14,032 bases of DNA from Candidatus Zhuqueibacterota bacterium (GCA_014729735.1 WJJN01000793.1:1-14032); one strand, 5' to 3'; counted from the first letter of the stretch, positions 1-8,063 are shown. The notes: a model not told the origin generated them from the sequence alone. Numbers and translations are program-made.

Positions 1-23
1 AAAACATATAAAAGGCAAGAATA

Positions 24-1949
24 ATGAAGAGAAGAGCTGTATTAATAATTAGTTTTTTCATGTTGGGGGTTACAAGAATTTGTGCATCGGATGAAGGATC
101 GGCAGGAACGCTCAGTTTGTTCAGTTCGGCAGGGGTGGGCGCACGTGCCATGGGACTCGGAAATGCATATGTCGCTATGCCGTTCGATGCGACAGCCATA
201 TACTGGAATCCTGCGGGAATGGAATATGTGCAAAAGAAAAGCTTCTCTTTTTTCTATACCAATTTGATAGCAGATGCACAGTATAATTTTGTCGGATACG
301 TACACCCGACGGTGAATTTCGGAACGATAGGTGTTGGAGCACTTCGAATTGGTACAGATGGCATCCAGATAACAGATGATCAGAATGTATCGGATGGAAC
401 AACCTCCTACCAGCGCAGTCAATTCATTCTGTCGTATGCCAAAGGCTTGCCGCATAACATTTCACTCGGAGTTAATATTAAACTCGATTATTTTTCAATG
501 TGGGGAAATTCCGATACAGGTGTGGGTGCTGATCTTGGATTCTTATATAAGCCCAATATCGGAAATATTATTCTGCAGGACCTTTCCATGGGATTTAACC
601 TTCAAAATTTGCTAACACCGCGGCTTAAGCCATTGGAAACAACAGATGTTCTTCCTATGAATTTGAAATTTGGAGTTGCAAAACCGATTCCGATAAATGC
701 CCGGGGAACTAAAGTCATTTTCTTCATGGATTTTGAACAGGGTGGAGGTGACAGCCCGTTTCGATATCATACCGGGACTGAATATGTATTTCAGGATCAG
801 GCGATGTTGCGTTTTGGCATGAACAATAATCAACTTGCTTTTGGAGCAGGATTTAGTTATAATATATTTCAACTGGATTATTCTTACGGCAAATTCGCCG
901 ATCATCCCCTGGATACCAGTCATAGACTTTCGTTGACCGTTTCTTTTGGTAAATCAAAAGACGAAATGATCCGTATTGCAGAAGAGCGAAAATTGAGAGA
1001 AATCGATCGACAGGTCGCACAGAAAATCGAATGGGAACGGAATGAAAAAATTGCAAAGGCTATGGAATATGGCAAACGCTATATGGATGAGGAAGATTAT
1101 TTGCGCGCGCAACGAGAATTTAATGTCGTAATTGGATTTGAAGAAGAAGCTCCCGATGCCATCGAAATTCGAGAGGCAAAAGAACTCTTGAAATTTGCCG
1201 AACAGAAATATAAAGAGCAAATGGAAAAAACCCTGGCTGAAATACAGGCTCAAAACGCGCTTGAACGAAAAAGGGAAGAGGATCGAATCTTTGTCAATGA
1301 GCATTTTAAACGGGGATTAACATTTTATGAAAATGAGGAATACGAACAGGCTATTTCGGAATGGCGAAAAATATTAGAGCGCGACCCGGATAATAAACTG
1401 GCTAAGGAGCATATTAAAAAAGCGGAAGTTGATTACTCGTCGAAAATATATTCGCTGATTCAACGAGCGGACGCGTTGGGTCGTAGAGGAAAATTTGTTG
1501 AAGCAATCAACATTTTGAACAAGGCGATCGGGCTCAATCCTGATGATCGCAAAATACGTAATGAGATCAACCAGCGACGGGCAAAGTATGAAAATAAACT
1601 AAGTTTCTACGATCTTTACCAGCAGGGTCGAAACTATCAAATCCGTAAAGAATACAAAAAAGCGATGGAAGCTTATGAAAAAGCGCTGGTTTTCGATCCG
1701 AACAACAAAGAAGTCAGAAAACGTTACGAAGAAGTGAAAGCCAGAGCATTTGCAAAGCGAGAGCCGATGACAGGACAGGTAAAAGCTGATTTTCTGAAAA
1801 GCTTGCGTTTGATCAACGAAGGAAAATATAAACAGGCTCTTGAAATATTGGAAGCCTTGCAAGAAATTCAGCCGTATAATAAAGAAATATTGGATGGCAT
1901 TGATACTGCCAGAGAACATCTTGAGCGTAAACAACGAGGGCAGGAATAA
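24..1949 (+). CDS. PorV/UPF0164-like outer-membrane beta-barrel protein with C-terminal periplasmic TPR repeats
   Basis: The 641-residue product starts with a signal peptide (basic KRR, hydrophobic core at about residues 5-17, likely cleavage near C20-A-S22). A PorV/PorQ (UPF0164)-type outer-membrane barrel of about 300 residues follows. Its family-typical opening is visible: GARAMGLGNAYVA just after G37, then DATAIYWNPAGM ending at residue 66. After about residue 315 a charged helical linker rich in E/K/R leads into TPR-like hairpins near residues 346-380, 426-459, 475-510, 529-562 and 590-623. The expected location is the outer membrane with the TPR part in the periplasm. Known relatives serve as secretion-system accessory barrels or fatty-acid-transporter-like proteins; the role here is unknown. 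The ATG at 24 has a weak AAAGG at 11-15 and leads directly into the signal peptide. The GTG of the sensor-phosphatase gene lies 24 nt downstream, so the two are probably co-transcribed. The promoter lies outside the window. Confidence 0.85.
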   Translation: MKRRAVLIISFFMLGVTRICASDEGSAGTLSLFSSAGVGARAMGLGNAYVAMPFDATAIYWNPAGMEYVQKKSFSFFYTNLIADAQYNFVGYVHPTVNFGTIGVGALRIGTDGIQITDDQNVSDGTTSYQRSQFILSYAKGLPHNISLGVNIKLDYFSMWGNSDTGVGADLGFLYKPNIGNIILQDLSMGFNLQNLLTPRLKPLETTDVLPMNLKFGVAKPIPINARGTKVIFFMDFEQGGGDSPFRYHTGTEYVFQDQAMLRFGMNNNQLAFGAGFSYNIFQLDYSYGKFADHPLDTSHRLSLTVSFGKSKDEMIRIAEERKLREIDRQVAQKIEWERNEKIAKAMEYGKRYMDEEDYLRAQREFNVVIGFEEEAPDAIEIREAKELLKFAEQKYKEQMEKTLAEIQAQNALERKREEDRIFVNEHFKRGLTFYENEEYEQAISEWRKILERDPDNKLAKEHIKKAEVDYSSKIYSLIQRADALGRRGKFVEAINILNKAIGLNPDDRKIRNEINQRRAKYENKLSFYDLYQQGRNYQIRKEYKKAMEAYEKALVFDPNNKEVRKRYEEVKARAFAKREPMTGQVKADFLKSLRLINEGKYKQALEILEALQEIQPYNKEILDGIDTAREHLERKQRGQE

Positions 1950-1954
1950 AGAGA

Positions 1955-1960
1955 GGGAGG
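1955..1960 (+). promoter_or_regulatory. Shine-Dalgarno for the GTG start at 1974
   Basis: GGGAGG lies 13 nt upstream of GTG 1974. The spacing is long, but the start is supported by what follows: the residues after the GTG are those expected at the N-terminus of an RsbW-like ATPase, and the next in-frame Met (about residue 66) lies past the N-box. No ATG alternative exists upstream before the preceding gene. Confidence 0.55.
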
Positions 1961-1973
1961 TTAAACAAACAGG

Positions 1974-4900
1974 GTGTTTAAAGCAGTCAATAAAGATGAA
2001 ATAAAAGTTCCTGGTCACATTGACTACCTGGGCGAATTGAGAAATTTCGTTACCAAGACAGGCAAGAAATATAAATTCCCTGATAGCGTCATAAATGCGT
2101 TTAAACTTTCAATCGACGAAGCAGCGACGAACATTATAAAACATGCTTACCGGGATGAAGATGGCGATATTACCATGAGAATTGTGGTCCGGAAAAACAG
2201 CATGACAGTTGTTCTTCTGGATCAGGGAAAATATTTTGATCCGGCGAAAGCGAAAGACCCGGACCTGAAGAGATACGTGGATATCGGTAAAAAGGGTGGT
2301 TTGGGCATTTTCATAATGCGCCGGCTTATGGACGAGATCGATTATCGCCACACCGAGGAAGGTAACGAATTACGTCTCACCAAATTCCGCGACGGCGATT
2401 TTCGAAAGAAAGAGCTTCCGAAATCCGAAGAAAAAGTCAGCAAAGTTCCCTCATCAGCCATTTCGTTGAGCCTGAAGTCAAATTACTCGCTGATTTCTGC
2501 TGCGATCCTCACGGCTATTATTGCCATTGGATATTTGTATTTTTACATTGTAAAAGGGCAGCAAGTCACTGATGAAATATTGGCATTTGAAAAGTCCAAT
2601 TCCGTAAATATCGCAAATTCGGTAGTAAAGCCCGGAGAGTATACTCTCAGTACACTCTATATCGGAACTCACCTGATCGATGCGATCGATCTGGAAGAAA
2701 GAAGCGAAATTTACAAAGTCATTATTATTGATTCGGATAATTTGTGCCAGTACAGCACTGATGACGAACTGACTTTCACTGAATTTCGGTTGCCTCCGAA
2801 TATTAAGGAAATACACCAGGGTATCTACCAGTACGAAACAGATGATGGAATAGAAGTTTATGATATCGTAAGTCCGATATACGCTGAAAATAATGAAAAG
2901 ATCGGCGAGAACCATTTGCTGATCAAAAAAGAGTATGTTGATACGAGAGTTTCGAACGAACGGCTCGAATACTTGAAGCTGGCAGTTCTGATTCTGCTTA
3001 TGGGCTATGTCGGCATAGCAATTTTGATATATATTGTGATGAATCCGTTCCGCAAATTGTCAGAATGGGTGAAACAACTGGGTCACGGTGATGTCGAAGA
3101 TGAGTATGATTTCGATACTGGCTCTGAATTGGGGGAAATCGCAAAAGCGTTCAGCGAAATTACGGATAAATTCAAGAAGTCACAGGCAAATCTTGCTGAA
3201 CAGGAGCGGCTCCAAAAGGAAATGCAACTGGCTCAGGATATCCAGCAAACTCTATTACCAACGCGCGTTCCCCAATTAGAAGGTTATGAAATTTCATCTT
3301 TTTACGAAGCAGCTAAAGAGGTTGGCGGGGATTATTATGATTTTGTTGAAGTAGATAAAGATTCGCTGGGCATTGTTGTCGCCGACGTATCCGGAAAAGG
3401 TGTTCCGGGTTCCCTTATTATGACAATGATCCGCACAGCATTACGTACTGAAGCTCGCGGTGTAAAGTCAGCCTCCGAGGTACTGGCGCGGCTCAATAAT
3501 TTTGTTGTCAAGGATATGAAAAAAGGCATGTTCGTGACTATTTTTTACGTCATTATCGATTCCAAGAAAAGACGTCTGAATTATGCCAGTGCCGGGCATA
3601 ATCCGATGATTTTATATCGGCAAACCACCAATAAAACATATTATTTGAATCCAAAAGGATTCCCTGTCGGGATTTCGCTTCCTGATCCGGAGCTCTTCAA
3701 GAAATCAATCGAATCCGATACCATTCAATTGGCTGAAGATGACGTTCTGCTGATTTATACGGATGGAATAACAGAAGCAATGAATCATAAGAGAACTCTA
3801 TTTGGTGAAGAGCGGTTGTTAGATGCAATTCGAAAACACGCCACATTACGTGTGGAGCCTTTTTCCGAAAAATTAAAGAACGATATATATTCATTCACAC
3901 AAGGATTTGAACAGAATGATGATATTACACTCGTCGCTATTAAGGAAAAAAGCTCACCGGAAAAAATTGAATATCAACGGGCTCAAAAGGCTCATAATTT
4001 AATTTTAAATGGGAAAAATATCCGGGAGGCTTGTGAAGATGCTGGTATCACAACGTATGCATATTATAATAAATACAAGAAGATTTTTGAAGAAGAAGGG
4101 GTTGAAGCATATTCCATAGACGATACAATTTCTTTGGAATCGAAGCACTTTTCGATTGAAGAAAAAACCAAGATTTATGATATAATAAAGAAGCATCCTG
4201 AATATGGCGCAAAGCGAATCAGCGAAGAACTGAATAGCGAACAGTATGGATTCACGAAAATCAACGAAAGCAGGATTTATGATGAACTGGTTCGCAGTCG
4301 TTTAAATACACGCCAGTTACGCGAAGCATACGTCGCACGCTCCGGTAAGAAAAAACGAATGAAACCTCCCGGAACACCTATGTTAACACTGGACGGTCGC
4401 ATCATATTGGATCGCAAGCAATATGAAACAGAGGAAGAAACATTCGAAGAACCGGAAGAAAAAGTCGTTCCAGAAGAAAAGTCGGAAAAACAAGTCACTG
4501 AGAAATCCGAACCTGAAGAAAAAGCTCCTGAAAAACCAAAAGAGCCACAGAAAGAATTAGATGATGATTTTATGATCGAGAATTTAATTTCAACCCCGAT
4601 CGAGAATCTTTTGGAAAAGCGGCGCGAAAAGCAATATCAGGATACGGAAACGGACGACGTGAAACAGCCTGAAAAAAAAGAGGAGCAGGAAAAAGAGTCG
4701 GTTGAAGATGATGAGGAAATCTTCGATGAAACTGAAAAAGAAGAAAAACCGGAAGAAATCGAAGCCTCCGGTGAGAGTAGTGAGGTAGATGATTCGTTTG
4801 TTGATATGTTTGAAGAAGGGAGCGAAGAGGACGTTGAAATTGATGAGCAAAATGCGAATGAGAATGAAGATAAAGATTCGGATCTAATCACGGAGGAAAG

Positions 4901-5885
4901 AGGAATTATCTCTTATGCGGATTCGGAAGTTGAGGAAGAGAAAGAACAATCGACGGCAGCTACAAGCGATGATCGCGAGACAGACGAGTTGAATGATGAT
5001 GATGCAGAATTGGCAGCAGATATCGATCTGCTCGATATTGATGATAATTTCGACGTGGAAGATGGCATCGAGCATGATTTTAGTTTTAAAGATATGTGGG
5101 AGGGCGCACAAGATGCAAATGAGGGGAAGCAAACCGAAAACCCGGAAGATGATGATAGCTCTAAAGAGGAAGAAGAGACTGATGATTCAGAACAGGATGA
5201 ACCACAAGCTGATGAATTGGATATAAACAAAAGACAGGAAGATTCACACTTATCAGATGAAGAAAAAGAAGACTTTGAAATCAGCGAAGTCGAAATTCAA
5301 AACGACTTTGATGATAATAGTTCGCTATTTACAGATAATGCTCAGTTTACTTTTACTGATCTGGTCGCCGAAGTAAACGAACATGTCTCTTATTATGATT
5401 CAGATATAGAAGAGCAACCAGTGACGTCCGAGTCTCATGATTCGGATAATGATGAGGATTTGCAAACAGATGATGACGAGCGTGAAAACAGAATTCGTCT
5501 CGATAAGATGCTGAAAGAAAAGCATTTGATATTAGGATTAAAATACTATCGCGATAACAAATTTAATGAAGCAATCGAAGAATTTAAACAAGTCCTGGAA
5601 ATGTATCCCGATTTCAAGGAGGTACACAGCATTCTGGGGAATGCGTATTTCAGGAATGATATGAGCGAATTAGCAATGAATGAATATCAACAAGTTATTC
5701 AAATTGATCCTTATGATGTGGATGCCTATGAAAATATCGGTGTTATATATGCCAATTGGGGGGAATATTCCAAAGCTATTGGCGAATGGGAAAAACTTCT
5801 GGAAATTGATAACAGCCGTTCCGATATTCGTAAAAATGTAGAAAAAGCCAAAAATATTCTCCAAAGTGTTGATGAAAAAGAATAA
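1974..5885 (+). CDS. Multidomain membrane protein: RsbW-like ATPase, sensor, HAMP, SpoIIE/RsbU PP2C phosphatase, HTH-like region, acidic linker, TPR
   Basis: This 1303-residue protein combines modules usually found on separate partner-switching proteins. Residues 1-145 are an RsbW/SpoIIAB-type HATPase (N-box with E49 and N53; DQG at 83-85; GGLG at 108-111). TM1 is at 171-193, a periplasmic sensor of about 140 residues (possibly Cache-like) follows, TM2 is at 334-357 and HAMP plus coiled coil at about 358-418. The SpoIIE/RsbU PP2C domain runs from about 420 to 660: AQDIQQTLLP 420-429, GGD ending at D453, DVSGKG from D471, DGITE from D597 and NDD 648-650, so the metal-binding acidic residues are present. 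Residues 669-710 and 729-791 look like two HTH units resembling those of transposases. Residues 820-1175 are strongly acidic and low-complexity, and 1185-1286 carry about three TPRs. The expected job is to phosphorylate and dephosphorylate a STAS partner, probably the product of the next gene. Having kinase and phosphatase in one chain is unusual. GTG start. Confidence 0.88.
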   Translation: MFKAVNKDEIKVPGHIDYLGELRNFVTKTGKKYKFPDSVINAFKLSIDEAATNIIKHAYRDEDGDITMRIVVRKNSMTVVLLDQGKYFDPAKAKDPDLKRYVDIGKKGGLGIFIMRRLMDEIDYRHTEEGNELRLTKFRDGDFRKKELPKSEEKVSKVPSSAISLSLKSNYSLISAAILTAIIAIGYLYFYIVKGQQVTDEILAFEKSNSVNIANSVVKPGEYTLSTLYIGTHLIDAIDLEERSEIYKVIIIDSDNLCQYSTDDELTFTEFRLPPNIKEIHQGIYQYETDDGIEVYDIVSPIYAENNEKIGENHLLIKKEYVDTRVSNERLEYLKLAVLILLMGYVGIAILIYIVMNPFRKLSEWVKQLGHGDVEDEYDFDTGSELGEIAKAFSEITDKFKKSQANLAEQERLQKEMQLAQDIQQTLLPTRVPQLEGYEISSFYEAAKEVGGDYYDFVEVDKDSLGIVVADVSGKGVPGSLIMTMIRTALRTEARGVKSASEVLARLNNFVVKDMKKGMFVTIFYVIIDSKKRRLNYASAGHNPMILYRQTTNKTYYLNPKGFPVGISLPDPELFKKSIESDTIQLAEDDVLLIYTDGITEAMNHKRTLFGEERLLDAIRKHATLRVEPFSEKLKNDIYSFTQGFEQNDDITLVAIKEKSSPEKIEYQRAQKAHNLILNGKNIREACEDAGITTYAYYNKYKKIFEEEGVEAYSIDDTISLESKHFSIEEKTKIYDIIKKHPEYGAKRISEELNSEQYGFTKINESRIYDELVRSRLNTRQLREAYVARSGKKKRMKPPGTPMLTLDGRIILDRKQYETEEETFEEPEEKVVPEEKSEKQVTEKSEPEEKAPEKPKEPQKELDDDFMIENLISTPIENLLEKRREKQYQDTETDDVKQPEKKEEQEKESVEDDEEIFDETEKEEKPEEIEASGESSEVDDSFVDMFEEGSEEDVEIDEQNANENEDKDSDLITEERGIISYADSEVEEEKEQSTAATSDDRETDELNDDDAELAADIDLLDIDDNFDVEDGIEHDFSFKDMWEGAQDANEGKQTENPEDDDSSKEEEETDDSEQDEPQADELDINKRQEDSHLSDEEKEDFEISEVEIQNDFDDNSSLFTDNAQFTFTDLVAEVNEHVSYYDSDIEEQPVTSESHDSDNDEDLQTDDDERENRIRLDKMLKEKHLILGLKYYRDNKFNEAIEEFKQVLEMYPDFKEVHSILGNAYFRNDMSELAMNEYQQVIQIDPYDVDAYENIGVIYANWGEYSKAIGEWEKLLEIDNSRSDIRKNVEKAKNILQSVDEKE
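4425..5500 (+). other. Low-complexity GA-rich segment coding the acidic linker
   Basis: About 350 codons are dominated by Glu, Asp, Lys and Ser (GAA, GAT, AAA), with GATGATGAT and GAAGAAGAA runs. The reading frame stays open. The segment probably encodes a disordered spacer between the HTH-like region and the terminal TPRs. Long Ser-rich open frames on the opposite strand here are a by-product of this composition. Confidence 0.8.
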
Positions 5886-5908
5886 TATAGAGTCTAAAAA
5901 TATTTTTA

Positions 5909-5937
5909 TTGACTTTTACTGATATTTCCATTATATT
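5909..5937 (+). promoter_or_regulatory. Sigma70-type promoter for the STAS gene
   Basis: TTGACT (5909-5914) and TATATT (5932-5937) are separated by exactly 17 bp. They lie in the 99-nt gap before the STAS gene and predict a leader of about 40 nt. The same hexamers and spacing recur before tRNA-Ser(UGA), and nearly so before the isocitrate dehydrogenase gene. Confidence 0.7.
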
Positions 5938-5984
5938 TTACTAATAGTTAGAACTGATCTAACCAATGACATTGGGAGTTTAAT

Positions 5985-6674
5985 ATGGAAGGAATTCAAT
6001 TATCTGTGAAGCAAACCGGAGCCAACAACGATATATCAATTATTAAAGTAGGCGGATACATAGATACGACCACCTCTGCAGAGCTAGAACGTTCTCTTGA
6101 TTATTTACTTGAATCAGATAATTATAACATTATTATAGATCTGGGGAATGTGGATTATATTAGTAGTGCCGGTTGGGGTATTTTTATCAGCGAATTGAAA
6201 GGGATTCGCGATAAGGGTGGTGATTTGAAATTAGTAAATATGATGCCCGATGTTTATGAAGTTTTTGAATTGTTGGAATTTCATTATATACTAAAGGCAT
6301 TTGACTCGATTGAGGATGCAATTGCAGATTTTGATAAGCGCAAAGTCGTTGATGACACGAAATCATTTTCGGAAGGCGCAGATTATAGTAGAGAAGCCGG
6401 AACCTCTACCGGCGGAAGAAGCGATGAAGACCAAGGATATGCAAGTCAAGCGGATTCATCCGATATTTCTCAACAATCGGTTGAGGATAAAATCAAGCAG
6501 CTAGTTATTGAAAATCCGGATATGAGTAGTATTAAGATGTTAAAAGAATTGAACACGGAAAAGTTCGGCAATGTAAAAATGGGATACTTTCAATTAGTTA
6601 AACATTTGAAGAAATTGAATCTTAATTCCAAGAAAAAAAGAATGGAATATTTTAAAAAACAAGGTTTGAATTAG
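5985..6674 (+). CDS. STAS-domain anti-anti-sigma-like protein with C-terminal HTH-like domain
   Basis: Residues 1-108 of this 229-residue protein form a STAS domain (RsbV/SpoIIAA family): beta-strand starts such as SIIKVGGYID, then IIIDLGNVDYISSAGWG at the phospho-site loop (S60-S61-A62-G63). A polar Ser/Gly/Asp linker follows (about 110-165). The C-terminal 60 residues are basic and helical, and residues 177-227 align without a gap to residues 741-791 of the upstream phosphatase (13 of 51 identical by eye, including ELN and LN, many others conservative). Single-domain antagonists are about 110 residues, so half of this protein is an addition. It is the likely substrate of the upstream ATPase and phosphatase. 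GGGAG at 5974-5978 is a good Shine-Dalgarno. The gene has its own promoter and a strong terminator, so it can be made in excess of the enzyme. Confidence 0.88.
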   Translation: MEGIQLSVKQTGANNDISIIKVGGYIDTTTSAELERSLDYLLESDNYNIIIDLGNVDYISSAGWGIFISELKGIRDKGGDLKLVNMMPDVYEVFELLEFHYILKAFDSIEDAIADFDKRKVVDDTKSFSEGADYSREAGTSTGGRSDEDQGYASQADSSDISQQSVEDKIKQLVIENPDMSSIKMLKELNTEKFGNVKMGYFQLVKHLKKLNLNSKKKRMEYFKKQGLN

Positions 6675-6705
6675 ACGAGTATCATGATTTTGGTTTCTGG
6701 AAGCG

Positions 6706-6736
6706 GGAGTTAGCACACACTAACTCCTTTTTTTTT
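6706..6736 (+). terminator. Intrinsic terminator after the STAS gene
   Basis: GGAGTTAG (6706-6713) pairs perfectly with CTAACTCC (6720-6727) across a 6-nt loop and is followed by nine T (6728-6736). It closes the signalling locus. Confidence 0.93.
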
Positions 6737-6758
6737 GCTAAATCATATCAAAAATTTC

Positions 6759-6787
6759 TTGCATTCTTGATCCATTTTAAGTATATT
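6759..6787 (+). promoter_or_regulatory. Sigma70-type promoter for the isocitrate dehydrogenase gene
   Basis: TTGCAT (6759-6764) and TATATT (6782-6787) are 17 bp apart. They lie just after the preceding terminator and about 45 nt before the ATG. Confidence 0.65.
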
Positions 6788-6831
6788 TTCATTTAACAGT
6801 TACTTATAAAAAGGAAAGCTGGAGGAAAAAT

Positions 6832-8028
6832 ATGAATGATGCCGTTATCGAAAAAGGGACACAACACTTTGCTGCTCTTGTTAAAGAACAAATGGAACGC
6901 GTGGAACGAATGAAACACGCAGAGGATTGGGTTGATTATTCCAAGCTAAAACCAATTATCATTGGTGTATGTTGGGGTGATGGAATCGGACCGATTATTT
7001 CTCAGGAGACACAGCGAATTCTCTCATTCTTGTTGGAAGACGAACTCAAATCGGGAAAAGTCGAATTCAAGACGATTGACGGTTTAACTATCGAAAACAG
7101 GGCTAAACACAAGAAAGCGATTCCTGATGACGTTTTAGAAGAATTGAAAAAATGTCATGTAATCTTGAAAGCACCCACGACAACTCCGGAGAAAGGCGAC
7201 CAATGGCCAAACATCGAAAGCGCCAACGTTGCAATGCGGCGCCATCTGGATTTATTTGCGAATGTGCGACCGGTGAAAGTTCCGAAGGAAGGTATCGATT
7301 GGGTCTTCTTCCGTGAAAATACAGAGGGTGCATATATTCTTGGCTCCAAAGGTATACAAGTAACTGACGATTTGGCATTCGATTTCAAGGTGATCACCAA
7401 ACAGGGCGCCGAGCGCATCATCCGAATGGCGTTTGATTTTGCTGCAAAAAATAACATCAATAATGTTACCGTAGTTACGAAGGCAAATGTCGTGAAAACA
7501 ACTGACGGATTGTTTTTAGAAACCGCTGCCAGGGTTGCGGAGGAGTATCCGCAGGTAAAATGGGAAGGCTGGTATATCGATATCATGACCGCAAAATTGG
7601 TCGATCCGAAGCGGAGGACGCAGTTCAGGGTGCTGGTACTTCCGAATTTGTACGGCGATATTCTGACGGATGAAGCGGCTGAATTCCAGGGAGGTGTTGG
7701 TACAGCAGGTTCCGCCAATATAGGTAAACGCTATGCGATGTTTGAGGCAATTCACGGTAGTGCACCGCGCATGATTAAAGAAGGAAGAGGCAAATACGCC
7801 GATCCCAGCAGTCTGATTCGAGCCGGCGCTATGATGTTAAAGCATATCGGTTATCCGGACAAAGCGGAAAAGCTTGAAATGGCTCTGGATATTTGCGGAC
7901 AGTATGAAAAGAAAGTAGCCATTACCGGAAGAGATGACGGCGCCACTGGCGAGGAACTGGGTAATTATTTGATGGAAACTATGAGCGACCCTGAATTGAA
8001 ATCGAAATGGGAACACTATACAAAATAA
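6832..8028 (+). CDS. icd: Isocitrate dehydrogenase (isocitrate/isopropylmalate dehydrogenase family)
   Basis: The 398-residue product belongs to the beta-decarboxylating dehydrogenase family and probably converts isocitrate to 2-oxoglutarate in the TCA cycle. The substrate signature S130-x-N132-x-x-x-R136 followed by LDLFANVRPV is of the isocitrate type, unlike the Leu-rich helix of isopropylmalate dehydrogenase. Catalytic Tyr168 lies in ENTEGAY and Lys217 in VTKAN; metal ligands D276 and D280 are in LYGDILTDE. The cofactor loop starts at H308 (IHGSAPRM) and continues with a few residues more than the E. coli loop before the ADPSS segment. R313-M314 replace the Lys-Tyr pair of the E. coli NADP enzyme, so NAD versus NADP use is undecided. 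Before the core there are about 40 extra residues. GGAGG at 6821-6825, 6 nt before the ATG, fixes the start. It appears monocistronic, with its own promoter and terminator. Confidence 0.88.
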   Translation: MNDAVIEKGTQHFAALVKEQMERVERMKHAEDWVDYSKLKPIIIGVCWGDGIGPIISQETQRILSFLLEDELKSGKVEFKTIDGLTIENRAKHKKAIPDDVLEELKKCHVILKAPTTTPEKGDQWPNIESANVAMRRHLDLFANVRPVKVPKEGIDWVFFRENTEGAYILGSKGIQVTDDLAFDFKVITKQGAERIIRMAFDFAAKNNINNVTVVTKANVVKTTDGLFLETAARVAEEYPQVKWEGWYIDIMTAKLVDPKRRTQFRVLVLPNLYGDILTDEAAEFQGGVGTAGSANIGKRYAMFEAIHGSAPRMIKEGRGKYADPSSLIRAGAMMLKHIGYPDKAEKLEMALDICGQYEKKVAITGRDDGATGEELGNYLMETMSDPELKSKWEHYTK

Positions 8029-8063
8029 TCGGTAATGTCAAATTAATATGATTTAGTCGATAG

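Noticed and set aside
42..455. Open frames on the minus strand and in other frames inside the barrel gene
   Set aside because: They have no recognisable protein features and lie entirely within a gene with clear family motifs.
4194..4346. Remnant of an IS3-type insertion sequence within the phosphatase gene
   Set aside because: There are no terminal inverted repeats, no target duplication seen and no frame disruption; the HTH-like part is in frame and repeated in the STAS protein, so it looks like a functional domain.
4590..5230. Several Ser/Phe-rich minus-strand frames
   Set aside because: They are the mirror of GAA/GAT-rich codons of the acidic linker; composition alone keeps them open.
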